Source of the DNA: Clostridium weizhouense | GTDB taxonomy: Bacteria > Bacillota > Clostridia > Clostridiales > Clostridiaceae | NCBI RefSeq assembly: GCF_019431045.1 | Contig: NZ_JAHXPT010000001.1 | Coordinates: 248,001-312,000, forward strand | Length of the DNA: 64,000 nt | Reading direction: 5' to 3' | Shown here: positions 56,594 through 64,000 of the stretch, piece after piece | How positions within the stretch are numbered: the first letter of the stretch is position 1 | Layout: each line of letters opens with the position of its first letter | Made by a program: the position numbers and the translations under genes | Notes under the pieces: generated by a model | What the model was told of the DNA's origin: nothing | What the model saw: only the letters and a program-made list of their open reading frames with translations | Databases searched by the model: none

Positions 56594-56670
56594 CAGAGCT
56601 TTATAAATAAATTTTTGTATAAAAATTATAAAATTAAATTTCTATATTCATAATTTTTATACAACAATTA

Positions 56671-56743
56671 AGGCACATAAAAGATAAAATTAGTCCTTTC
56701 TATTAGCTTTGACCACTTCTCATTTTATGTACCTAATAATTTT
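56671..56743. repeat. Palindromic element F
   Basis: AGGCACATAAAA and TTTTATGTACCT arms around a 45-nt interior; the left end resembles element D at 27494. Lies in the 615-bp gap between the permease and the NTPase gene. Confidence 0.5.
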
Positions 56744-56827
56744 TAATCTCTTCATTATTTTATATGTATAGATTCCCCAAAATTTATTTTCAATTTCCTA
56801 TCAATTTAGTTATTATAAAATTTTACT

Positions 56828-57361
56828 TTATCTAAATACATTTTCTATATATTTAATAATTTGTTTTTTTATATTTTCTCTTTCTTCATATGTGCTTTGT
56901 TCTATGTTTATTACTAAACTATCACTTCTCTCACTTATTCCATTTAAGAACTCATCATCTTTCCTCTTTAAAACTCCAATTACTAACTTTTCATTATTTA
57001 AGCAGTTATTTATTTCTTTAATAAATTGTGAAGAACATTTTTCCAAAATCCCAATCTCATCTAATAAAATTATTTTTGAAACTTTATCTTCCATACTATT
57101 CCTTAAAATCTCTACACCAGTAATATCAAACCCTTTAATAAGAGCAGTACATTTTTGTGATGATATATTTATTGAAATTTTATCTTTTAATTTATGCTTT
57201 AAATTGATAGTTTCTATATAATAACCACCTTTTTCTCCATTTATATAATAAGGTAATGTTCTGTAGCCTGAATAGGCGATCTTTAATTCATCAAGCACTT
57301 TATTTATTAATGTACTTTTTCCACATTGTATTTTACCTGTAATAAATATATTTTTATACAT
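56828..57361 (-). CDS. THEP1-type nucleoside-triphosphatase
   Basis: P-loop NTPase of 177 residues: Walker A ITGKIQCGKSTLI, Walker B KIILLDEIGILE, followed by NCLNNEKLVIGVLKR. The size and motifs match the THEP1/NTPase_1 family, and related small NTPases occur with Mo-hydroxylase gene sets. It may supply energy for cofactor insertion; that is inferred from location only. GGAAAG lies before the ATG. Confidence 0.82.
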   Translation of the reverse strand: MYKNIFITGKIQCGKSTLINKVLDELKIAYSGYRTLPYYINGEKGGYYIETINLKHKLKDKISINISSQKCTALIKGFDITGVEILRNSMEDKVSKIILLDEIGILEKCSSQFIKEINNCLNNEKLVIGVLKRKDDEFLNGISERSDSLVINIEQSTYEERENIKKQIIKYIENVFR

Positions 57362-57389
57362 AATTAACTTTCCTTTATAATCATACTAT

Positions 57390-57445
57390 AAAAAAATAAC
57401 AAGTCAGTATACATTGTATCTTTAACTTGTTATTTCTTTCATGTA
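57390..57445. repeat. Palindromic element E, deleted relative of element D
   Basis: AATAACAAGTCAGTATAC at the left and ACTTGTTATTTCTTTCATGT at the right match the ends of element D (reverse orientation) with only one or two changes. The roughly 100-bp interior is gone. It may now act as the ridA terminator. Confidence 0.7.
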
Positions 57446-57451
57446 TTTTAC

Positions 57452-57829
57452 TTATACTAATGTAGCAATAACCTCTACTTCTACTGAGGCATCCATTGGT
57501 AATTTAGCTACTTGTACACAACTTCTTGCAGGGAAATTTTGTGTGAAATATTGTGCATATACTTCATTTACTGCTGAAAAATCATTTAAATCTTTTACAA
57601 AAACTGTAGTTTTAATTACATTTTCAAGAGTTGTACCTGCATTTTCTAAAATAGCCTTACAATTTTCTATACTTTGCTTAGTTGCTTCTTTTATCTCTGT
57701 TGCCATAACCTTTGTATTTGGATTTATAGGTAATTGTCCAGATGTATATACTAACTTATCTATAATTACTCCTTGTGAATATGGTCCTATTGCTTCTGGT
57801 GCATTTGGTGTATTAATTATTTTCTTCAT
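57452..57829 (-). CDS. ridA: RidA-family enamine/imine deaminase
   Basis: Trimeric-fold YjgF/RidA protein of 125 residues. Family signature: PEAIGPYSQGVI, VYTSGQLPI and the late ARSCVQVAKLPMDASVEVE region with the key Arg. RidA hydrolyses reactive 2-aminoacrylate, which YgeX-type ammonia-lyases produce, so it fits this cluster. The ATG at 57829 follows AAGGAGA; a longer frame to 57907 has no start signal. Confidence 0.94.
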   Translation of the reverse strand: MKKIINTPNAPEAIGPYSQGVIIDKLVYTSGQLPINPNTKVMATEIKEATKQSIENCKAILENAGTTLENVIKTTVFVKDLNDFSAVNEVYAQYFTQNFPARSCVQVAKLPMDASVEVEVIATLV

Positions 57830-57994
57830 AATAAATTCTCCTTTTCCTTTTACTTTCCGGTTTTTTATAATTTTATAAAATGTATTTTTAGTGGATGTTA
57901 GGCACATGAGATAATAAACTCCACTTTCAAATTACTCTTCTGCATTCTTAGGATTTGTTTATTTTAACGTCATTTAAATATATTTATTTTCATT

Positions 57995-59083
57995 TTAATT
58001 ATATTGCATTGATAATGCATTCTTTGGACATCTAGTTACACATAATCCACATCCAAAACATTTATTACTATCGATGATTAATTCTTCTCCAACTTCTATT
58101 GCTTCATATACACAGCTTGTTTTACAAGTTCCACATTTTATACAAAGATCTTGTTTTACAGTAGGTGGTATTGATTCTGCTCTAAACTTTCTTTCTTCAG
58201 ATTTTTTATGAGCAAGTCCTATTATTTCATTTACATCCTTGTATCCATGACTATCTAAGAAATCATTTAATTCCTTAGCAATTTTTCCATAAACACTTGG
58301 TCCTTTTAAAATAGCTTCTGTACAAACTTGAACAGATTGTGCACCTGCCATTAACATTTCTGCTGCATCCTTACCAGAAGTAATTCCTCCAACACCTATT
58401 ATTGGTATCTTTATCACCTTAGAAGCATCATAAATATTTCTAATAGCTACCGGCTTTACTGCTGATCCTGATAACCATCCATATCCCTTTTCACTTCCCA
58501 TGATTGGATATCCTGTTTCTATATCAATAGCCATACATGGTCCTACTGAATTTATCATTACAAGTCCGTCTGCTCCCGCTTCTTCTAATGCTTTAGCTAT
58601 TTTTTGAATATCTGTATGAGGACTCATTTTCATAAATACAGGACAATCAAGTGCTGCTTTAGCAGCTTTCATTGCTTCAACTATTGGAGCAATATCAGTT
58701 CCAACATAATGAGTTGATAATTCAACTGCATCTGCATATGGTTTTACTAAAGGTGCAACTTTTTTTATTTGATCTGCAGTGTATCCCATGCTTACTATCA
58801 TTGGTACTCCTGCTTCCTTTGCTCTTTTATATTCTTTTTCTACCCATTGTTCCTTTGGAAGCTCTGACCAAAGTTCTGTATTTAAAAAACCTGCATTAGT
58901 TTTTGCCATACAAGGTCTTGGTACATCTGCTGGCTTTTCAGATATTGTTTTTGTAACTAATCCACCAGCACCTCCCTTGACCGCTGAAACACATAGTTCT
59001 CCATCTTTTGCACCTGGGCCTGCTGCTGTAAATATTGGATTATTAAATTCCATTCCAAGTATATTAACTTTTAAATTTGCCAT
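57995..59083 (-). CDS. PreA-like dihydropyrimidine/dihydroorotate dehydrogenase with two 4Fe-4S clusters
   Basis: Protein of 362 residues. Residues 1-300 form an FMN TIM barrel (PIFTAAGPGAKDGE, VFMKMSPH, GVGGITSGKDAAEMLMAGA). Residues 310-360 hold two [4Fe-4S] sites (CIKCGTCKTSC, CFGCGLCVTRC). The layout matches the PreA half of dihydropyrimidine dehydrogenase. The catalytic Cys of the usual SCPN/SCPH loop is replaced by Thr124 (VELSTHYVG). It probably reduces or oxidises a purine-derived ring in this pathway; it may stand in for the larger YgfK. No PreT partner is in the window. Confidence 0.85.
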   Translation of the reverse strand: MANLKVNILGMEFNNPIFTAAGPGAKDGELCVSAVKGGAGGLVTKTISEKPADVPRPCMAKTNAGFLNTELWSELPKEQWVEKEYKRAKEAGVPMIVSMGYTADQIKKVAPLVKPYADAVELSTHYVGTDIAPIVEAMKAAKAALDCPVFMKMSPHTDIQKIAKALEEAGADGLVMINSVGPCMAIDIETGYPIMGSEKGYGWLSGSAVKPVAIRNIYDASKVIKIPIIGVGGITSGKDAAEMLMAGAQSVQVCTEAILKGPSVYGKIAKELNDFLDSHGYKDVNEIIGLAHKKSEERKFRAESIPPTVKQDLCIKCGTCKTSCVYEAIEVGEELIIDSNKCFGCGLCVTRCPKNALSMQYN

Positions 59084-59121
59084 AATACTGTTCCCCCTAT
59101 AAAACCTTATATAAAATTAAT

Positions 59122-60459
59122 CTATTGTTTTAATTTTTCCCACAATCTTTGTGCTACTTCTCTTGACTCTTTAAATACATTCTTCTCATCTAAAGTAATA
59201 ATATTTCTATTTTGCATTATAACTTTACCATTAATAATTGTTGTATCTACACATCTTCCACTCATTCCAAATAATATATGTCCATTTAAGTTTTGTTCAC
59301 TCATTGGTGTTAATGGGTTATAATCAACAATTATTACATCTGCATATGAACCTTCTTTTAATATTCCAAGTGGTTTATTAAAATATTTAGATGCTATATC
59401 TCTATTATTTTCAAATAACATTTTGCTGCTTTCTAAAAATCCTACATTAGAATCACATAAGTTATGTTTATGAATTATATTTTCAACCTTCATTGATTCA
59501 AGCATATCTGATGTATATCCATCAGTTCCAAGACCAACTACTACTTTATTTTCAATCATTTCTATTACTGGTGCACACCCCACAGCATTCCCCATATTAG
59601 ACTCTGGACTATTAACTACATTAGTATTGGTTTCTTTTAAAATATCAATCTCTTTTTTATTTATGTGAATACAATGAGCTGCTATTGTTTTTTCTCCTAA
59701 AATTCCAAAATCATTTAATCTTTCAATTACTCTCTTACTGTTATTTTTTAAGCAATTATTTAAATCTTCAATTCCTTCTGCTGCATGAATATGATATCCT
59801 GCATCAAGACCTTTCATGCTATCTACACATTTTTTTAAACTTTCATCACTAAGGGTAAATGATGCATGCATTCCAAACATACCTTTTACCATATCATCAG
59901 CTCTTTTATTTGAAGCTTTAATAAAGTTAACGTTTTCTTCTATACCGTCATTTAAAATTTCTTCGCCATCTCTATCGGAAACTTCATAAGCATAAACCCC
60001 TCTAATACCTAAATGAGTAGCTGCATCTGCTATAGTAAACAAACTTCTACTTGCTGACATAGGGCTAGCATGATGATCAAATACTGTAGTAACTCCATTT
60101 TTTACACAATCAATTAAAGTTGTATAAGCACTGTATTTAACATCTTCTAAAGTTAATTTCTTATCTATTTTCCACCAAACATTTTCAAGAATATCAATTA
60201 GATTTTTTGATGGAGGATTATTTAATATTAATCCCCTTGCAAATGCGCTATATATATGATGATGAGTATTTATTAATCCAGGCATTATAACTTTTCCTTC
60301 TGCATCTATAAACTCATAATCTTTATACTTTCTTTTAAGCTCATCTGTATTGCCAACTTCTAGAATAATATTATCTTCTATTGCAATACAACCATCTTCT
60401 AAATAGGGCTTTTTATAATCTTGAGTTATTACCCTTCCATTTCCAACTAATAGCATCAT
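59122..60459 (-). CDS. ssnA: SsnA-type amidohydrolase
   Basis: Metal-dependent hydrolase of 445 residues. Metal ligands: INTHHHIYSAF, GYHIHAAEG, IAAHCIHI and GLGTDGYTS. This is the SsnA family found with Se-dependent Mo hydroxylases. In the island it should remove an amino group or open a ring of a purine intermediate. GAGGGTGG lies close before two adjacent ATGs; the second is equally likely. Confidence 0.9.
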   Translation of the reverse strand: MMLLVGNGRVITQDYKKPYLEDGCIAIEDNIILEVGNTDELKRKYKDYEFIDAEGKVIMPGLINTHHHIYSAFARGLILNNPPSKNLIDILENVWWKIDKKLTLEDVKYSAYTTLIDCVKNGVTTVFDHHASPMSASRSLFTIADAATHLGIRGVYAYEVSDRDGEEILNDGIEENVNFIKASNKRADDMVKGMFGMHASFTLSDESLKKCVDSMKGLDAGYHIHAAEGIEDLNNCLKNNSKRVIERLNDFGILGEKTIAAHCIHINKKEIDILKETNTNVVNSPESNMGNAVGCAPVIEMIENKVVVGLGTDGYTSDMLESMKVENIIHKHNLCDSNVGFLESSKMLFENNRDIASKYFNKPLGILKEGSYADVIIVDYNPLTPMSEQNLNGHILFGMSGRCVDTTIINGKVIMQNRNIITLDEKNVFKESREVAQRLWEKLKQ

Positions 60460-60482
60460 GCCACCCTCTTTAACTATAATTT

Positions 60483-61691
60483 TTATTTGTTATGTTCACC
60501 TTTCCAAACTATATCTTTATACTTATTTGGATCTGTATCTCCCTCTGTACTAAATAATAATACTTTTGAATTTTCATCTAATTCTAATGACTCTTTTAAA
60601 TCTTTATATTTATCATTTTTCATTATCTCATAAAGTAATCCTAAAGTAACAGCACCTGATTCACCTGAAGTAACCTTTTTATCTCCTCTTAATGGATTAC
60701 CAAGTATTCTCATACCATTTGCTGCAACATAATCTGGAGCTGAAACAAATGTATCAGAATATTTCTTTAAAACTTTCCAACCAATTGTATTTGCTTCTCC
60801 ACAAGCTAAACCAGCCATTATTGTTTGCATGTCTCCGCCTACTGCTCTTAGGGATCCATCATTAGCCATTGCTGATTTATATAAACAATCTGCTAAATTT
60901 GATTCTACTATTACTGTCTTTGGACAATTTACATTAAATACAGAAGCAAAGAATCCTTGAATTGCACCTGCTAAAGAACCTACACCAGCTTGTATAAATA
61001 TATGAGTTGGTCTTTCAACTCCATATTCAACTAATTGATTTAATGCTTCAAGTCCCATAGTTCCATAACCTTGCATTATCCATGCTGGAATTTCTTCATA
61101 ACCTTCCCATGCAGTATCTTGTATAACTACCCCATTATTTTCACTTGCATATTTTGCTGCAAGTCTTACTGCATCATCATAATTCATATCAGTTATAGAA
61201 GCTTCTGCGCCTTCTTTTCTTATATTTTCTAATCTTGTTTTTGATGATCCCTTTGGCATATAAACTACAGATTTTTGCTTTAACTTATTTGCAGTCCAAG
61301 CAACACCTCTTCCATGATTACCATCTGTAGCTGTTACAAATGTAATTTCTCCAAGTTCCTCTCTTAGCTCTGGTGAAATTAACTTTTCATAAGGTAATTC
61401 AGATATATCTTTATTTAATTTTTGTGCCATATACTTTGCCATAGCAAAAGATCCACCTAATACCTTAAATGCATTTAATCCAAATCTATATGACTCATCT
61501 TTTATATAAATACCACCTAATCCTATGTCCTTACTTAAATTTTCTAAATTAACTAATGGTGTTTCTTCATATTGAGGAAAACTTTTATGAAAATCTCTAG
61601 ATTTAGTTATTTCCTCTTTACTTAAAAAATCTAATAAGTTCTCATTATTAATTTTAGGTAGTGTATTTTTTTTCCATAATATACTTTCCAT
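60483..61691 (-). CDS. ygeX: Diaminopropionate ammonia-lyase
   Basis: Fold-type II PLP enzyme of 402 residues. The Schiff-base Lys76 lies in GLNAFKVLGGSFA, the substrate Asn loop in ATDGNHGRGVAW and the phosphate-binding loop in QAGVGSLAGAI. It splits 2,3-diaminopropionate into pyruvate and two ammonia. Strong site GGAGGCG. The 2-aminoacrylate intermediate explains the neighbouring RidA. Confidence 0.94.
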   Translation of the reverse strand: MESILWKKNTLPKINNENLLDFLSKEEITKSRDFHKSFPQYEETPLVNLENLSKDIGLGGIYIKDESYRFGLNAFKVLGGSFAMAKYMAQKLNKDISELPYEKLISPELREELGEITFVTATDGNHGRGVAWTANKLKQKSVVYMPKGSSKTRLENIRKEGAEASITDMNYDDAVRLAAKYASENNGVVIQDTAWEGYEEIPAWIMQGYGTMGLEALNQLVEYGVERPTHIFIQAGVGSLAGAIQGFFASVFNVNCPKTVIVESNLADCLYKSAMANDGSLRAVGGDMQTIMAGLACGEANTIGWKVLKKYSDTFVSAPDYVAANGMRILGNPLRGDKKVTSGESGAVTLGLLYEIMKNDKYKDLKESLELDENSKVLLFSTEGDTDPNKYKDIVWKGEHNK

Positions 61692-61727
61692 AATCTCGCC
61701 TCCAATTAGCGTTATAGTTAAAACTTC

Positions 61728-62660
61728 CTAACCCTTTATTCTAGTACCAGTCTTACCATTTATTCCATCCTTTGCTTTCTCAAGAAGAGTAATTAATGAA
61801 TATCTACCTTCTTTTGATGAAGCAAAGTCTATTCCCGCTTCTACCTTTGGTTTCATTGAACCTGGTGCAAAATGTCCTTCTTCTACATACTTTTTCATAT
61901 CAGTTACATTGACATCAGCTAACCATTGTTCATTTTCTTTACCAAAATTTATAGCAGCTTTTTCAACGGCAGTTAAAATAATTAAACAATCTGCATCAAG
62001 TTCTTTTGCAAGTGTACAACTAGCAAAATCTTTATCAATTACAGCTCCTACGCCTTTTAAATGATTTCCTTCCTTTATAACAGGAATTCCACCTCCACCA
62101 CAAGCAATCACAACTTGACCATCTTTAATTAAATTTTTAATTGTTTTTATCTCTACAATACCTACTGGCTTTGGTGATGCAACAACTCTTCTATATCCTC
62201 TACCAGCATCTTCAATTACTTTATCTCCTTTTTTTATAGCAATTTCTGCTTCTTCCTTTGTCATGAAACTACCAATTGGCTTAGTTGGATTTTTAAAAGC
62301 CTCATCTTCTGGATCTACTTCAACTTGTGTAATAATAGTTGAAACATCCTTATTTATATTTCTATTTAATAATTCTTCTCTAATTTGATTTTGTAAATCA
62401 TATCCTATATAACCTTGACTCATAGCAACACAGACTGACATAGGACAAAGAGAATATCTATGATCTAATTTATGAAGTTCACTCATAGCTACATTTATCA
62501 TTCCAACTTGAGGACCATTTCCATGAGAAATAACAACTTCATTTCCATCTTCAATCAAATCAACTATTGCTTTAGCAGTAGTTCTTACAGCATTCATCTG
62601 TTCTTCTAATGTATTACCTAATGCATTTCCACCTAATGCAATTACAACCTTTTTTTTCAT
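61728..62660 (-). CDS. arcC: Carbamate kinase
   Basis: Amino-acid kinase of 310 residues. Motifs: VVIALGGNALG at the N-terminus, ISHGNGPQVG and VVIACGGGGIPVI. It converts carbamoyl phosphate and ADP to carbamate and ATP. Downstream of the YgeW carbamoyltransferase it would harvest energy from purine breakdown. The ATG at 62660 is chosen, since a GTG 9 nt earlier lies inside the GAGGTGG site. Equivalent to YqeA in E. coli. Confidence 0.94.
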   Translation of the reverse strand: MKKKVVIALGGNALGNTLEEQMNAVRTTAKAIVDLIEDGNEVVISHGNGPQVGMINVAMSELHKLDHRYSLCPMSVCVAMSQGYIGYDLQNQIREELLNRNINKDVSTIITQVEVDPEDEAFKNPTKPIGSFMTKEEAEIAIKKGDKVIEDAGRGYRRVVASPKPVGIVEIKTIKNLIKDGQVVIACGGGGIPVIKEGNHLKGVGAVIDKDFASCTLAKELDADCLIILTAVEKAAINFGKENEQWLADVNVTDMKKYVEEGHFAPGSMKPKVEAGIDFASSKEGRYSLITLLEKAKDGINGKTGTRIKG

Positions 62661-62712
62661 ATTTTCCACCTCATTATTTATGTTTTAAAATCCTAATATT
62701 TAGAGCTAAATG

Positions 62713-62743
62713 CAGGCTCTTATGGGTTTTCCAAAAGAGCCTT
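62713..62743. repeat. Hairpin between ygeW and the carbamate kinase gene
   Basis: AGGCTCTT / AAGAGCCT stem; no T run on the minus strand, so probably an intercistronic processing hairpin or a weak attenuator. A second AT-rich hairpin (TTTAGAAA / TTTCTAAA) follows at about 62750-62785. Confidence 0.5.
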
Positions 62744-62848
62744 AATAATTTAGAAACAAATAATAAATCAATTTATTTCTAAAAAGAAACTCCTAATCCA
62801 ATACGTTTCCATAAATAATTTTATTTAAACAAATATAAAATTGTGAGC

Positions 62849-64000
62849 TTATTCAAAATGACGTGATTTATTTTTTTCAACTAATTTATTTAAAGTCTCT
62901 TGTGGATTTTTAACTTTACTTAAGAAAATCATAGCTGCTATAATGTATGGTTTAAAGCTTGCTTCTTTATATAAAGATTTTCTATATCTATCAAATACAC
63001 TAGCATCAACTTCTCCTGTTTTACAGCTTACTCCTGTAATATCAGCTGGTAAACAATGCATGTAGATAGCCTTACCATCTTTAGTAAGCTTCATTAATTC
63101 TTCAGTACATTGCCAATCAATATGCTCTTCATTTTGTTTTAATAATTCTTTTTCTAGTTCATCAATACCAGCTTGGTCTCCTTTTGCATATAAATCTGTT
63201 CTTTTTTCCATTGCAATATAAGGAGCCCAACTCTTTGGATATACTATATCAGCATCTTTAAATGCTTCTTCCATAGAATTTGTTTTTGTAAATGATCCGC
63301 CTGATTTTTCTGCATTTTTCTTTGCAACTTCTTCAACTTCACCCATAACTTCATAACCTTCTGGGTGAGCTAATACTACATCCATTCCAAATCTAGTTAA
63401 TAATCCAATAACACCTTGTGGAACTGAAAGTGGTTTACCATATGATGGTGAATATGCCCAAGTCATAGCAACCTTTTTACCTTTTAGATTTTCAACACCA
63501 CCAAGTTCATTTATTAAATGAAGTGTATCTGCCATTACTTGTGTTGGATGATCTATATCACATTGCAAATTAACAAGAGTTGGTCTTTGTTCTAATGTTC
63601 CATTTTCATTACCTTCTTGAACATATTCTGAAACATTTTTCATGTAAGTATGTCCTTTTCCAATAAACATATCATCACGAATACCAATAACATCAGCCAT
63701 GAATGAAATCATATTAGCAGTTTCTTTTACTGTTTCTCCATGAGCCACTTGTGATTTACCTTCATCTAAATCTTGTACTTCAAGACCTAAAAGATTACAT
63801 GCAGATGCAAAACTAAATCTTGTCCTTGTTGAATTATCTCTAAATAATGAAATTCCAAGTCCACTATCAAATATCTTTGGAGATATATTATTCTCTCTTA
63901 ACTTTCTTAAAGTTTCTGCTATCGTAAAAACAGCTTGAAGCTCATCATCAGTTTTATCCCAAGTTAACATAAAATCATTATTGTACATGTCCTTAAAATC
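62849..64000 (-). CDS. ygeW: Knotted carbamoyltransferase YgeW (partial, 5' end outside window)
   Basis: Transcarbamylase-family protein; 384 codons are in the window and the N-terminus is missing. Motifs: SLFRDNSTRTRFSFA (carbamoyl-phosphate loop), LVNLQCDIDHPTQVMAD, MTWAYSPSYGKPLSVP, and YMHCLPADITGVSCKTGEV, which define YgeW. An ATG at 63988 could be read as a start, but the frame stays open to the edge with DFKD before it, matching the longer N-terminus of E. coli YgeW, and no ribosome binding site precedes that ATG. It transfers a carbamoyl group between phosphate and a purine-derived amine. Confidence 0.9.
   Translation of the reverse strand, partial: DFKDMYNNDFMLTWDKTDDELQAVFTIAETLRKLRENNISPKIFDSGLGISLFRDNSTRTRFSFASACNLLGLEVQDLDEGKSQVAHGETVKETANMISFMADVIGIRDDMFIGKGHTYMKNVSEYVQEGNENGTLEQRPTLVNLQCDIDHPTQVMADTLHLINELGGVENLKGKKVAMTWAYSPSYGKPLSVPQGVIGLLTRFGMDVVLAHPEGYEVMGEVEEVAKKNAEKSGGSFTKTNSMEEAFKDADIVYPKSWAPYIAMEKRTDLYAKGDQAGIDELEKELLKQNEEHIDWQCTEELMKLTKDGKAIYMHCLPADITGVSCKTGEVDASVFDRYRKSLYKEASFKPYIIAAMIFLSKVKNPQETLNKLVEKNKSRHFE

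Noticed and set aside
62713-62743. Terminator separating ygeW from carbamate kinase
   Set aside because: The stem is not followed by a T run on the transcribed strand, so the genes are more likely co-transcribed with a processing hairpin.

Overview
The window is very AT-rich, with strong AGGAGG-type ribosome binding sites, GTG/TTG starts in places, an initiator tRNA and a tmRNA whose tag reading frame ends AEDNFALAA. Together with the PTS genes, the dlt operon and a selenium/molybdenum purine-degradation cluster, this points to Clostridium sensu stricto, probably a gut species near C. perfringens or C. tertium. The species call is inference.

Layout. 0-2.5 kb: start of a membrane or secreted protein (partial) and an OmpR-type two-component system. 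2.6-7.2 kb: a beta-glucoside operon on the minus strand (licT-like antiterminator, PTS EIIBCA, 6-phospho-beta-glucosidase) with a recognisable promoter, an overlapping cre site and a RAT/terminator switch. 7.3-10.7 kb: mannose-family PTS (IIAB, IIC, IID) and its DUF956 companion. 11.1-12.7 kb: a frameshifted LAGLIDADG homing endonuclease beside ssrA (tmRNA). 13-19.2 kb: an iron-sulfur protein and a D-alanylation operon in the order dltD-X-A-B-C. Palindromic repeats lie in and around it, one of them inside the operon. 19.7-31.5 kb: tRNA-fMet, an autoregulated GntR/ABC operon, a DUF3892 protein, a Met/Asn/Gly-rich protein, an SDR oxidoreductase, an acetyltransferase, a DUF1275 membrane protein, a cyclophilin lipoprotein, two ferritin-like proteins, a small winged-helix protein and a FabH-like/XRE divergent pair.

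31.6-64 kb is largely one purine and molybdenum-hydroxylase catabolic island on the minus strand. It holds maturation genes (XdhC-family factor, mocA, selD, yedF, yqeB, yqeC), a BtuCDF-type ABC importer (probably molybdate), two NCS2 purine permeases, a three-subunit xanthine dehydrogenase, a fused Se-dependent xanthine dehydrogenase, guanine deaminase, hydantoinase, SsnA, a PreA-like oxidoreductase, RidA, a THEP1-type NTPase, YgeX, carbamate kinase and the knotted carbamoyltransferase YgeW, which runs off the right edge. Guanine would be deaminated to xanthine, hydroxylated or otherwise processed by the Mo enzymes, ring-opened, and drained to ammonia, pyruvate and carbamoyl phosphate, the last giving ATP through carbamate kinase. 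Three sigma-54 type (-24/-12) promoters, in front of guaD, the xdh operon and the second permease, share upstream arrays of TTATCA-N4-TGATAA palindromes. This suggests one enhancer-binding regulator for the pathway.

At 46.7-50.6 kb the island is interrupted by a segmental duplication carrying five paralogous unknown genes, bounded by scars of an Rpn/PD-(D/E)XK transposase-like gene. This array, the sigma-54 regulon and two families of palindromic elements with co-varying stems are the most interesting observations.
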